A DNA stretch of 64,000 nucleotides from Steroidobacteraceae bacterium (GTDB lineage: Bacteria; Pseudomonadota; Gammaproteobacteria; Steroidobacterales; Steroidobacteraceae). Of the stretch, positions 10,501 through 18,121 are shown piece after piece (position 1 is the stretch's first letter; each line of letters opens with the position of its first letter). The position numbers were made by a program, and so were the translations under genes. Under the pieces are notes generated by a model that was not told where the DNA came from, searched no databases, and saw nothing but the letters and a program-made list of their open reading frames with translations. The stretch spans positions 1 through 64,000 of the forward strand of contig JAHCAN010000012.1 of the NCBI GenBank assembly GCA_019634915.1, read 5' to 3'.

Positions 10501-11741
10501 TGTACTCAGCATTCATGACCAATGGCAAACCTCATACGTCGACCAGTGTGGCGGTCCTCTCCGGGTTCCACTTGACTATCACCCGACTGTTCGATGCACT
10601 TACGAGTGGCGACGCGCGGCAGCTCAACGAAGTTCAGCAGCAATTGGTCGACCATATATCATCAGGTCCGCTGCAGGCACGGCACACGCAGGCGATACTC
10701 AGCGCGAACGCCTCCGAGTTGGCGACCCTCATCGACTTGCATCGCATTGCACTGACTTACGTCACGAACAAAAAGGGTGGCGACCAAATCATGGCTGCCG
10801 AGGCGGAAGAAACACGGAAGCGCCACCTTAATGAAGGTATTGAGCTGCAAGGACTTGATACCCGCCTCATTACTGGCTCTGTCGAGCAGGGCGAGATTCA
10901 AGCCGTCGTCGACACCGCTCAGGGACGAGTGGCACCCAACACTCCCATGCCACCGATCCGCGAGCAGTTGCGCTCTGTGATCGCCACGTCGGCCATCTCG
11001 CATGGAGTGGACGTAGACGAGTTCAATTCAATGTTCTTTGCCGGTATGCCCTCGGACATCGCCGAGTACATTCAAGCCTCGTCGCGAGTCGGGCGCACGC
11101 ATGTTGGCTTCGTCGTGCTAGTGCCCACACCGCAGCGTCGCCGCGACCGGCATATCGTCCACGTGTTCGATATTTTCCATCGCTTTCTAGAGCGGATGGT
11201 CCAGCCGGCGGCTATCGACCGCTGGGCCGAGCGTGCCCTTGAGCGTGTGTTTCCAAGCCTCTTCCAGGCATATTTGTTGGGCGTGCTCCCTTCATGCGAG
11301 TTGCTGCGCTTGCCTGCGGAGGAGAAGGACAACGCGTCGGACTTCGGCTACATCCCGAACGTGCGTCGCGCGCTTTCCTCCAGGGGTGATGCGTTCATCG
11401 ACGAAATTGAATCGTTCGTCGAATTGGCCGTGGGGCTGCGCGACGGGTTTGCGCCGGAAGGGGAAGATCACTATCGGCGGAGAATCGACCAACGGACGCG
11501 AAGCCTTATCGCGGACACCTGGAGCAGTCCAGTTTGGGGCAGTGGCACGATGGATGGATTCTTCAGGGCGCAGACAGATCCGATGCTCAAGCCCATGACC
11601 TCACTGCGGGACGTCGATCAGGGTGGGGTCATACAAGCAGCTTTTCGCGATGCGGGAGGGCATAGGCAGTCGCCAGGTGATGTGCAGCTAGTCATGGACC
11701 TGATTCGCCACGGAGTGGCCGACAGCGGTGACGGGGACTGA
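7557..11741 (+). CDS. drmA: DISARM helicase DrmA
   Basis: A 1394-aa superfamily 2 helicase. Walker A A-T-G-G-G-K-S-E lies at about residue 604, the DEAH box (I-I-Q-D-E-A-H) at about 866, motif III (A-A-S-A-T-V) at about 918, and motif VI (A-S-S-R-V-G-R-T) at about 1177. A zinc-ribbon-like insert with C-P-F-C and a later C-x5-C lies at about 730-760. The long N-terminal 550 residues carry no motif I can name. Length, the insert and the motif set match DrmA, which with DrmB forms the DISARM core complex that loads on foreign DNA. The start is ATG 7557, overlapping the previous stop as ATGA. drmB follows 1 bp after the stop. Confidence 0.9.
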   Translation: MSPSILRSDPATIAPTLKEAVVDSLLNLTYAQLSGRGPTGEYLFGARPRALLNSGFLLPQRSPSGDDEVTSPIWVSSHGFQMQLNVAMPSEMVIEPRLSLYVRILPREKDLKRPNCRPVFMLRQAVVDELKADRDKCLDEEWERVRGSYASKWKHPEWPEIRKRVVDEVYATKGIPRHLLVSDLPQEDVESDTENAADGDSAGETTKEAIAVLGVEALPIQDEHFEPLKVPHKWMRLEVQIPPLVLDTARTKHELEQEASKHATRMNEAIAKQLAEWACSDDPERGGKTWGYRRQLRIPASQYVNWTDFLDRVRASDLPLAIPNIQLSWDLQLTTDWLDNSKRNLFVALENVSQMPRQHVEETEEAVYLVSLRAQLPVALHHTLKLERIKPSYRYNKYLTYPAMGHNCGVVSVQSPDLRILETTWTPRYTQPRIIPTSVSGVQRQMRRLAEPEGLDGLSPLVPAMHAWLDALPGQVSPVEGLDPSDHDGAKRETEAFRQDLFKWKAEINSIAIGLQCLQESKSIWRRRGPQTSPKAAVYEAWLATNETMADFMRARFGRDDSEWRMFQLAFIIANIPGLASRIPEFSHVYDEHRDDAVSLLYFATGGGKSEAFFGLLVFSLMLDRLRGKHRGVTALIRYPLRLLTIQQAQRCARVLAYAERVRQRHAYAGDALSIGFWVGSGGSPNRHSAKGVQSIPLVTSAPPLLSDEKALREDDAKYSAAMRAWRKLPKCPFCEKDTALRLFIDDGDQTLGHVCTDIQCDSNQGQWKPLPFYIVDEDIYDLAPSVLLGTVDKLALIGHSGRTIRRVYGMLGAAPWVKRTNGRLYIPDNKELAAGPTSKGMEGIYPAYKSGPRIFHDPFPSLIIQDEAHLLDESLGTFAGLFESTLDAVFASLAEPLKELVAVDRQGRRRRAKVIAASATVSDPERQLEHLYQRSIPATQFPEPGPSLYESFYAEPAKAAAEEVMRRANPDIEVASQQARVYSAFMTNGKPHTSTSVAVLSGFHLTITRLFDALTSGDARQLNEVQQQLVDHISSGPLQARHTQAILSANASELATLIDLHRIALTYVTNKKGGDQIMAAEAEETRKRHLNEGIELQGLDTRLITGSVEQGEIQAVVDTAQGRVAPNTPMPPIREQLRSVIATSAISHGVDVDEFNSMFFAGMPSDIAEYIQASSRVGRTHVGFVVLVPTPQRRRDRHIVHVFDIFHRFLERMVQPAAIDRWAERALERVFPSLFQAYLLGVLPSCELLRLPAEEKDNASDFGYIPNVRRALSSRGDAFIDEIESFVELAVGLRDGFAPEGEDHYRRRIDQRTRSLIADTWSSPVWGSGTMDGFFRAQTDPMLKPMTSLRDVDQGGVIQAAFRDAGGHRQSPGDVQLVMDLIRHGVADSGDGD

Positions 11742-11742
11742 C

Positions 11743-13968
11743 ATGGCACGAAGGAAAGCTTTCCTTGCGTCGGATGACGATGAGAAGACACTGAGCGCAC
11801 CGACAATGACGCGCTCACGCAGCCAATTGGGCTCCGCATACGCTCCTGGGGCATTCTTCACTTTTGAGAGCGGTTTGGGCGCTTGCATATCGATCCCCGA
11901 CTTGTCAGCAACTGTCGACGATGCGCCCATCGGGTTGGAAACGAAAGCGCAGATTATCCTTCGTCTGCAGGAGGTTTGGCAGAGTTGGTTCGCTCGAGCC
12001 TATTCGGTGGATGCCTCAAACCGCCCGATCGATCCGCGCCAGTGCCTTGATGAGGCCTTGCTCAAGGGGGCTACTGTGGTCCCGTTGGCCAGCGACCGAC
12101 TTGCATTTCTGAACCCGCTTCGGATGGGCTATGCGCCAGCTCCATTGGCGTTTGTGTGCAACAAGTGTCGGCGGTTTATGCGCTTCGAATCAGCTGCGGA
12201 GCTGGCGAAGGATATCGACAGTCTGCGCAGGGCCAAATGCACCGCGCCGGAAGCCAAGTCCGCATGCCAATGGCGCCAGGTCGATGTCGTCTTTGTTCAC
12301 TGGTCCGGCGAGTGGATGCCAGCTACGCCTGGGCGCTGGGAGTGGAACAATCGCAGCAACGAAGCATGGTTGCACGGAGAGACATGCACGGTATGTGGCG
12401 GCAAGGACTTCAAGCTCAATACTGACTCACCTCGAATTGGTCAGTGGCACTTCTACTGCGCCAACCCGACGTGCGGTCACAAAGGCAGCAGTGAGTGGCG
12501 CCAGAACGATCGCTTTACAACGGAGGTTCTACGGGAGCGAGCCGGCGCGCGCATCGGCGAACGTCGAATGGAGCCCATCTCGTACCGCGCGTCGTCGGCG
12601 TACTACGCGCAAGCCGAGCAGTTCGTGCTGTTTCCGGCGATGGAGCATCAGCTTCTTGCGCTCCTGGAGCCGCAAAAGCAAGCGGAGTTAGCTTCGTTCG
12701 TGGGGACCAAGTTCCGGTTTGGTGGTGCGGAGCTCAAGTCCGACGAGATGAAGGACGCGCTACTAGCAGCCGGCAAGGCTGATGAGTGGGAATCATATGA
12801 GCGATTCTCGGCAATGCGAGATTTCGCGCGCGGAATGAACGATGTCTCGGCTCAGCACGTGATGGAAGCCGAAATTCAAAAGCTTGTCACACGTTGGACT
12901 ACGAGCGACCCACCACTAGTGCGGCCGAAAGTAGAGTTGCCCGACGCGGTGGTCGCTCAGCTAACCCGTCGCGCGGAATACACCAGCCGGTTCGATCCAT
13001 TCGTTCTGACGGTCGAACACGAGGCGCTTAACCGAGGGAAGCTTTCAGCGGCACCCGATGGCGGCCGCAGTGCGTTTGTGCGTTTCAACCACCTCGACCA
13101 TGACTTAGCGCCGAAGAATCTTGCGGCGAAGGATGCTCAAGAGGCGGAAACCCAGCGACTCATGAACAAGCTCGGTTTGGCCGACTTGGGACTTATTCGG
13201 GAGTTCGACCTGTGCCGCTTCACGCACGGCTACACTCGAGTATCGGCGACACCCACTCTGGAAAAGCGCGGGCAGAACATGCCGGTTCGCTTGCGCTTAT
13301 TCGAACCCCTGCGCAACGGCAAGCGGCCCATCTACGTAATCACGCAAGCGAACGAGGCGCTGTACGCGCGTGTGGAACCTCGCCACGTGTACGCATGGTT
13401 GCAAGAAGTCGGTGTATGCGACCTGCCGGCATGGGATGCGGACGGTTCTCCCCTGCTGGGCGGACGGTTGCTAGAAGTCGCACAGCCATTCGGGCGGTAC
13501 TTTTCCTTGCTCAAGGAGGCCGATGCGTCGGCCTATCGCTACGTCTACACACTGCTGCACACGTACGCGCATGTGCTCATGAAGAACGTTGCGGAACTCT
13601 CCGGCCTCGATATGGGTTCGATGGGTGAGTATATCTTCCCATTAGATTTCGCATTCGTCGTGTATCGAAACGGTACGACGATGGATCTCGGAAACCTATC
13701 TTCTCTTTGGCGCAACGAGAACAACCGCTTTCTATCGCGGCTTTTGGCTCCGTCAGTACACCGCTGCAACTCCGGGAGGCTTTGCGACACGGCCGGCGGA
13801 GCGTGCCCCGATTGCGTAATGATCCCCGAGACCTCATGCATCGCTCAAAATCAGTTGCTGTCACGAGCTGTTCTTAAAGGTGGGCCTGCGCCACGTGAGG
13901 ACGCGACGCACAAAGGGCAGCGCATTCGCGGATTTCTCGAAGTGATCAACGAAAGCGATGGACACTGA
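11743..13968 (+). CDS. drmB: DISARM protein DrmB (DUF1998)
   Basis: A 741-aa protein whose C-terminal part is a DUF1998 domain: L-L-H-T-Y-A-H-V-L near residue 610, then a cysteine cluster (C-N-S-G-R-L-C, C-P-D-C, S-C) near 670-700. N-terminal cysteine pairs (C-N-K-C; C-T-V-C-G) suggest a second metal site. DrmB partners the helicase DrmA in DISARM. ATG 11743 is chosen because it directly follows the drmA stop; GTG 11728 is an alternative. The last 11 bp overlap the start of drmC, so drmA, drmB and drmC form a tight operon. Confidence 0.9.
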   Translation: MARRKAFLASDDDEKTLSAPTMTRSRSQLGSAYAPGAFFTFESGLGACISIPDLSATVDDAPIGLETKAQIILRLQEVWQSWFARAYSVDASNRPIDPRQCLDEALLKGATVVPLASDRLAFLNPLRMGYAPAPLAFVCNKCRRFMRFESAAELAKDIDSLRRAKCTAPEAKSACQWRQVDVVFVHWSGEWMPATPGRWEWNNRSNEAWLHGETCTVCGGKDFKLNTDSPRIGQWHFYCANPTCGHKGSSEWRQNDRFTTEVLRERAGARIGERRMEPISYRASSAYYAQAEQFVLFPAMEHQLLALLEPQKQAELASFVGTKFRFGGAELKSDEMKDALLAAGKADEWESYERFSAMRDFARGMNDVSAQHVMEAEIQKLVTRWTTSDPPLVRPKVELPDAVVAQLTRRAEYTSRFDPFVLTVEHEALNRGKLSAAPDGGRSAFVRFNHLDHDLAPKNLAAKDAQEAETQRLMNKLGLADLGLIREFDLCRFTHGYTRVSATPTLEKRGQNMPVRLRLFEPLRNGKRPIYVITQANEALYARVEPRHVYAWLQEVGVCDLPAWDADGSPLLGGRLLEVAQPFGRYFSLLKEADASAYRYVYTLLHTYAHVLMKNVAELSGLDMGSMGEYIFPLDFAFVVYRNGTTMDLGNLSSLWRNENNRFLSRLLAPSVHRCNSGRLCDTAGGACPDCVMIPETSCIAQNQLLSRAVLKGGPAPREDATHKGQRIRGFLEVINESDGH

Positions 13969-14258
13969 CCTGACCACGGCCTTCGACACACTAGCGCCTC
14001 TATGCGATGTGAGCGCGCCGCTGTGCGAAGTGGCTGGTGCAGGTGGGCTTGACGTGCCGCTGGAGCTCAGAGCCATCTGCGCGCGAATGGGCTTGCCGCA
14101 GGCACGGGCGGGCGATGTTGAACGGGCTCTCACAGCCGGGCAGGCAGCAGGAGTCTTTTTCAAGACGAAGGAACTGACTTGGTGTGTGCGCGAGAAGCCT
14201 CTCGCTGCAAGGTTGGTTCCACTCCTGCGTGGTGCGGACCTCTATCGCACGAGGATTC

Positions 14259-14266
14259 ATCGCGAT
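14259..14266. repeat. IS66 target-site duplication, left copy
   Basis: ATCGCGAT directly precedes the element end GTAAGC and is repeated exactly at 16978-16985. Eight bases is the usual IS66-family duplication length. The target is itself a perfect palindrome. Confidence 0.95.
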
Positions 14267-14389
14267 GTAAGCACTTCGATAACCACGTCCGAATGGTCGA
14301 ACGCGATCGACGCTGCGACGCGCAGCATCTATAGGACGCGATTATCCCCGTACTTGCTTTTCGTCAGAGGCCCGGGCCGGGCTCCGCAG

Positions 14390-16150
14390 TCAGGCAGCGG
14401 CGGACGATGGCAATCTCGATGGCGTGGCCGTCTGCTGCTGCAGTAGCGGTTTGACGTTCCAGGGCAGCAACGCTTCGATCTCTTGCACCGTCGTCGCCGC
14501 GGGCAGCCGCTCGAACAGATAGCTCAAGTAAGCGAACGGCTCGACCTCGTTCGCGCGCGCCGTCATCACCAGGGAGTACAGGTTCGCGCTCGCCTCGGCG
14601 CCGACTCGGTCGTGTGCGAAGAGCCAGGCCTTGCGCCCGATCACAAACTGCTTCACCTGCTGCTCGGTGTAATTGTTGTCGACCGGGATCTCGGGGTGGT
14701 CCACGAACTTTATGAGCTTTGGCCACTGATTCACCGTGTACGAAAGCGCCTGACCCAACGCGCTCTTCGGCGGCGTGGCCACCAGCAGCTCGTCCGCCCA
14801 GACCTTGAAGCGCTCCATCAGCGGCCTGGAGCGCTCCTGCCGCAACGCGAGCACGGTGGACAGTGGCAGCGGCTCGCCCCGCCGCTCGTGCTCTTCCCGC
14901 AGCGCCTTGATCTGTCGCTCGACCCGGTAAACTTTGCCGATGTGCTCCTCGATCGCCGCGTTCGCCAGACTACGGCTCGAGGGCAACTGGCTTACCTTGC
15001 GCGCCTTGTAGTAATACGCGCGGCAGTGCTGCAAGCAGCCGAAGTGTTCCAGACCCCACGCCCGCGCGATGTCGTCATAGCGTTCCAGACCATCGGTGAG
15101 AAGCTTGCCTCGATACGGGCCGTCCGCACCGATCAGCAGCGCTTTTAACCCCTCGGTCGTGCGCGAGGGCAGATAGTCGTACAGGATGATGCGCTTGCCC
15201 GGCGGACCGGTGGCACCGGCGCAGCCGGCTGCCCGGACCGTCATGTAGTGATCGGAGCCGACCGCTTTCTCGCTCTTGAGCACCTGCAGCGACGTCTCGT
15301 CCATCTGGATGAAGGGAGCCGCGAGCAACTCCTCGTTCATCAGGTTCACGAGCGGTACGATCTTCTGCCCGCCGACCGTGTTCACCCAGCTGCCGGCCGT
15401 CCCCGGCGAGAGCTCCATGCCCAGCCGCTCGAGCTGCCGCGCCACCCGGTACAGCGGCAGCCCGTCGACGAACTTCGCCGTGACCAGATACGCGAGCAGC
15501 GAAGGGCTCGCGAGTGACTTCGGCAAAATGACCGGCGGCGCCGGCGCCGTGATCGGCGCCTCGTGCCGAACCTCGCACACATAGGTCGGTCGCACGTGCC
15601 GCTCCACGCTCACCTTCGGCGGCTCGTACCGATAGCACTCGCGCGTCTCTTCCCCGATCCTCGTCAAGGGATGCGGCACCGGGCACTTCGTGCACAGCTT
15701 CTGCTCCTCCGGCAGATCGTGCTCGATGTGGATGCGCGGGAATTGCTCCGGGATCGCCTTGCGACCGCCCGTATGGCGGCGCTCGTGCGCGCCGACCGGC
15801 TTCGTGCGGCTCGCGTGCGCGGCCTCAGCGGCCGCGATCGCCGCCAGCACCTCCGCCTCGTTGAACAGCATCCCCTGATCGGCGTTCAGCGCCGCCGCGT
15901 CCTGCTGCGTGGAGCGGCCGAAGAACTGCGCCTTCAGCCAGCGGACTTCTTCCTCCAGCAACACCGCTCGCGCGGTCAACCGCTCGTTCTCTGCTTTGAG
16001 CTCGCGGTTCGCTGCCAACCGCTCGGCGCTGATGTGCTCGAGAATCTTCAGCCGCGCGGCGAGCTCGGCGTTGTCATCAAGAAGTTTTTGAGAGCGATGG
16101 GAAGAAGCGAGCACGGAGCAGAAGTGTACCGTGCTCGCATCGCAAGACAA
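14390..16150 (-). CDS. tnpC: IS66 family transposase TnpC
   Basis: A 586-aa DDE transposase. An N-terminal coiled-coil region (L-L-D-D-N-A-E-L-A-A-R-L, then A-E-N-E-R-L) is followed by a zinc-finger-like segment (C-T-K-C-P near 120) and the catalytic core. The likely DDE residues are in Q-M-D-E-T-S-L-Q, in L-T-D-G-L-E-R-Y and in N-N-Y-T-E-Q-Q. It ends with the family's C-terminal region (L-L-P-W-N-V-K-P). The start is uncertain by some tens of codons. It stands 18 bp after tnpB in the element's minus-strand operon. Confidence 0.95.
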   Translation of the reverse strand: MSCDASTVHFCSVLASSHRSQKLLDDNAELAARLKILEHISAERLAANRELKAENERLTARAVLLEEEVRWLKAQFFGRSTQQDAAALNADQGMLFNEAEVLAAIAAAEAAHASRTKPVGAHERRHTGGRKAIPEQFPRIHIEHDLPEEQKLCTKCPVPHPLTRIGEETRECYRYEPPKVSVERHVRPTYVCEVRHEAPITAPAPPVILPKSLASPSLLAYLVTAKFVDGLPLYRVARQLERLGMELSPGTAGSWVNTVGGQKIVPLVNLMNEELLAAPFIQMDETSLQVLKSEKAVGSDHYMTVRAAGCAGATGPPGKRIILYDYLPSRTTEGLKALLIGADGPYRGKLLTDGLERYDDIARAWGLEHFGCLQHCRAYYYKARKVSQLPSSRSLANAAIEEHIGKVYRVERQIKALREEHERRGEPLPLSTVLALRQERSRPLMERFKVWADELLVATPPKSALGQALSYTVNQWPKLIKFVDHPEIPVDNNYTEQQVKQFVIGRKAWLFAHDRVGAEASANLYSLVMTARANEVEPFAYLSYLFERLPAATTVQEIEALLPWNVKPLLQQQTATPSRLPSSAAA

Positions 16151-16168
16151 GACGATCGCGAAAGAAAA

Positions 16169-16531
16169 TCAGCTCGCGTACGCCAGCCGCAGCATTCGAT
16201 GCGGCTGGCGAAACACATCGTGCCCATCCAGCAGCCAATTCAACTGCTCCACCGTCAGTGTGACCACCGCGTCCTGCGCATCGCGCGGCCAGACAAACTT
16301 CTCTCTACTCTCGATCACCTTGTACCAGAGCACGAAACCGTTATTGTCCCATACCAGGAGCTTCAGCCGATCGTAGCGCTTGCCGATGAACGCAAAGATC
16401 GCGTCCGCGCTGAACGGATCTTGCCGAATCACCTCCTGCGCCAACGACGCGAGCCCTGTTCTCTGTAGCCGCATATCGATCGGCTCCCGATGCAGGTACA
16501 CCCGCAGCCTTTCCCCTTCAGGCCGCAGCAT
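16169..16531 (-). CDS. tnpB: IS66 family accessory protein TnpB
   Basis: A 120-aa protein of the IS66 Orf2-like family. The typical run R-E-P-I-D-M-R (here about 16-22), F-I-G-K-R-Y-D-R-L-K-L-L-V-W-D-N-N-G-F, and L-Y/W-Y-K are visible. It is required with TnpC for transposition of IS66 elements. It overlaps the end of tnpA by 14 bp, suggesting coupled translation. Confidence 0.95.
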   Translation of the reverse strand: MLRPEGERLRVYLHREPIDMRLQRTGLASLAQEVIRQDPFSADAIFAFIGKRYDRLKLLVWDNNGFVLWYKVIESREKFVWPRDAQDAVVTLTVEQLNWLLDGHDVFRQPHRMLRLAYAS

Positions 16532-16886
16532 CGGCGCCTCCCTTCATCAGCTGCGCGATCCACGCCGCCTCCGGCCAGCGGCCACACTCGATCGTCACCC
16601 CGCTCGGATGACGAACCCAGCACACCGGCTCGCCGCCGTTCGTCCCGGGTGTCGCGATGTGCACCGCCACAAACTTGCCCGGCCGCGTCTTGCGCGTCCT
16701 CGGCGCCAGTGTCCGCGACACAACGCCTTTGTCGACCAGATCGCGCCTCACGCTGTAGAGGCTTCGCACGTTCAGTCCGAGCTTCTGACAATACCCGGTC
16801 AGCGTCAGACGTTGTTCCTTCGCCTGGCGAACGTGCTCGAAATACGCTTGCTCGCGCGCCGTGAGGTTCTGTGCTTTCGCTTCCAT
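16518..16886 (-). CDS. tnpA: IS66 family accessory protein TnpA
   Basis: A 122-aa protein with an N-terminal helix-turn-helix-like region (L-T-L-T-G-Y-C-Q-K-L-G-L-N-V-R-S-L-Y) and a C-terminal segment V-T-I-E-C-G-R-W-P-E typical of IS66 TnpA. It is the first gene of the element's operon, starting 91 bp inside the end nearer the drmC 3' fragment. Confidence 0.93.
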   Translation of the reverse strand: MEAKAQNLTAREQAYFEHVRQAKEQRLTLTGYCQKLGLNVRSLYSVRRDLVDKGVVSRTLAPRTRKTRPGKFVAVHIATPGTNGGEPVCWVRHPSGVTIECGRWPEAAWIAQLMKGGADAAA

Positions 16887-16977
16887 CTCGCCCTCCGTCT
16901 CGCGGCAACCTCGCCGCGGACAACAGCATCGCGAGATCAGATCGCGGCAGGAAGAACGGGCTTTACGGAGTGCTTAC

Positions 16978-16985
16978 ATCGCGAT
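16978..16985. repeat. IS66 target-site duplication, right copy
   Basis: ATCGCGAT, identical to 14259-14266. The drmC reading frame resumes with the next codon at 16986. Confidence 0.95.
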
Positions 16986-17907
16986 GACGACCTAGTCGAA
17001 GTTGTGCTAACCAAGCCGCCAGCACCAAGCCAAGTATCCTTGCAGCTCGAAAGTATGCTCGCGGGCGGCTGGGGAATGCGGGACACGAGACAATTGTTGC
17101 CAGCGATAGCCGAGTCGGCTCACACGTCGCTCATCGTCATGACCCCGTATCTCGATGACCTTGGAGCGGCCATCGTGCTCAATTTGTTCGAGAGGGCTAA
17201 CGTGCCGGATGGATGCCTCATATTGCGGGCCACACCCGAAGGCGATCCGCCATCCGGTCTTGCCGGGATTCGCACGGCTCTGAATCGGCTCGAAGTGGCT
17301 GTCTTGAACTTCCGTCTGGACCGCCCTGCTGCCTCGGGTAGTGAGACGTTTCATGCCAAGGTGGTTCTTGCTGATGACATATCGGCCTACGTGGGCTCGT
17401 CCAACATGCACAAATGGTCGTTCGAATATTCGCTCGAGCTCGGTCTACATGTGCGGGGCCGCGCAGCGGCACGCATTGCCGAAATCCTTCGAGCAGTACG
17501 AAACGTTTCTGGCCCAATGTCGGAGCGTTCGGCGAGCAGTACATAGCTCGAGCCGGTGCCAACGGGGGTTCCTGTCCCGCAAGACTTACGTCTAACCCTT
17601 GGACGAAGCGCTGTGATGCATCTCGGCTTACCGCTCACCCCCCAGGCTCCTGTCTATATCGCGCGAGTGGGCGACGTTCTGGAACTTATGGCGCCGACTT
17701 ATCGTGATCAGGAACTTGTTCGGGCGGCCACGCTCTTCCCCAACCTGCCTGGCTGAATACCCGAGTCGTTATACGGTCAGAATCATGCCGGCAGCGCGAA
17801 GCGGAGCTGTAGGTATCGCGGACTCCATTGCGTCGGCTGGTTTGGGTTGGTGAGTAACGACGATAACGAAGCATCCACCATCCACGCCAATGACTCGCAG
17901 AGTATGG

Positions 17908-17971
17908 GTCCAAGTTTGCGTCCAAGTGACAAATGGACGGGCAGCAAAGTCCATACGGCTCAGCCACTTGG
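17908..17971. repeat. Right-end GTCCAAGT boxes (putative integrase arm-type sites)
   Basis: Direct GTCCAAGT copies at 17908-17915 and 17920-17927 have the same 12-bp period as at the left end (18 of 20 bases shared with 989-1008). A partial inverted copy, ACTTGGAG, lies at 17966-17973. They lie 59 bp inside attR. Confidence 0.6.
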
Positions 17972-17985
17972 AGCCCAACCCACCG

Positions 17986-18003
17986 TTCTGCATCGGAAAG
18001 TAA
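17986..18003 (+). other. attR core of the genomic island
   Basis: TTCTGCATCGGAAAGTAA matches the mnmE 3' end at 17 of 18 bases and would still encode F-C-I-G-K-stop. It is the displaced copy of the integration core and marks the right boundary of the island. Confidence 0.85.
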
Positions 18004-18121
18004 CGCGGTCTTCGCGGACGGGGCGATGCGCAGGTGCAGCCGTTCCCTTCGGGCCTAATCGCGGCGAAAAACCCGGATATCCGGCGTGAGCCTGGGCCGG
18101 ATGTGGTGCAGGCTCGGCTTC

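Larger units (their letters stand above)
14267..16977 (-). mobile_element. Complete IS66-family insertion sequence (2711 bp)
   Basis: The element starts GTAAGCACTTCG and ends with the complement of GTAAGCACTCCG. The terminal 20 bp match at 15 positions. It is flanked by an exact 8-bp duplication and carries tnpA, tnpB and tnpC on the minus strand, opposite to drmC. Gene content, length, GTAA termini and duplication size all agree with IS66. Exact duplications and uninterrupted genes suggest a fairly recent, possibly still active, insertion. Confidence 0.95.
13958..17546 (+). pseudogene. drmC: DISARM PLD-family protein DrmC, interrupted by IS66
   Basis: drmC is split into 13958-14266 (103 codons) and 16986-17546 (186 codons plus stop) by the IS66 element. 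Removing 14267-16985 joins the halves in frame (R-I-H-R-D then D-D-L-V-E) and gives a 289-aa protein. Its second half holds a phospholipase-D-type HKD motif: H-A-K-V-V-L-A-D-D (HxKx4D), then G-S-S-N and a later E. Such PLD proteins are the DrmC component of DISARM. As it stands, translation from 13958 runs into the element and stops at 14446. The 3' piece has an in-frame ATG at 17055 upstream of the HKD motif, so a truncated PLD core might still be made. Confidence 0.88.
855..18003. mobile_element. DISARM-carrying integrative genomic island in mnmE
   Basis: The island is bounded by the 18-bp direct repeats at 855-872 and 17986-18003 and carries its own tyrosine integrase beside the left end. 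Cargo genes at 2715-17546 form one plus-strand defence cluster. They are visibly less G+C-rich and use a wider range of codons than the flanking host genes, as expected for transferred DNA. No conjugation or replication genes are present, so it would need help to move between cells. An IS66-family element has later inserted into its last gene. The ORF6N gene at 18122 lies just outside the right repeat. Confidence 0.82.
17547..18121. other. Right end of the island and junction, no supported gene
   Basis: This stretch holds the right-end GTCCAAGT boxes, the attR core and, from 18004, the host sequence that originally followed mnmE. A 66-codon open frame at 17556-17756 begins with GTG without a clear ribosome site and resembles nothing I know. 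No convincing terminator with a T-run was seen after drmC. Confidence 0.5.

Noticed and set aside
2976-13968. Interpretation as a BREX or type I restriction system
   Set aside because: There is no PglZ, BrxC or HsdR/HsdS. DUF1998 plus the large DEAH helicase plus PLD is the DISARM core.
13958-14446. A 162-codon gene in place of drmC
   Set aside because: The last 60 codons are IS66 end sequence. The native frame resumes at 16986 after the target duplication.
16380-17546. A 388-codon plus-strand gene ending at 17546
   Set aside because: The part before 16978 is antisense to IS66 tnpA/tnpB. Only 16986-17546 is real coding sequence, namely the 3' half of drmC.
17556-17756. A 66-codon GTG-started frame after drmC
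   Set aside because: No ribosome site, no recognised family, and it lies in the non-coding end of the island. It cannot be excluded.
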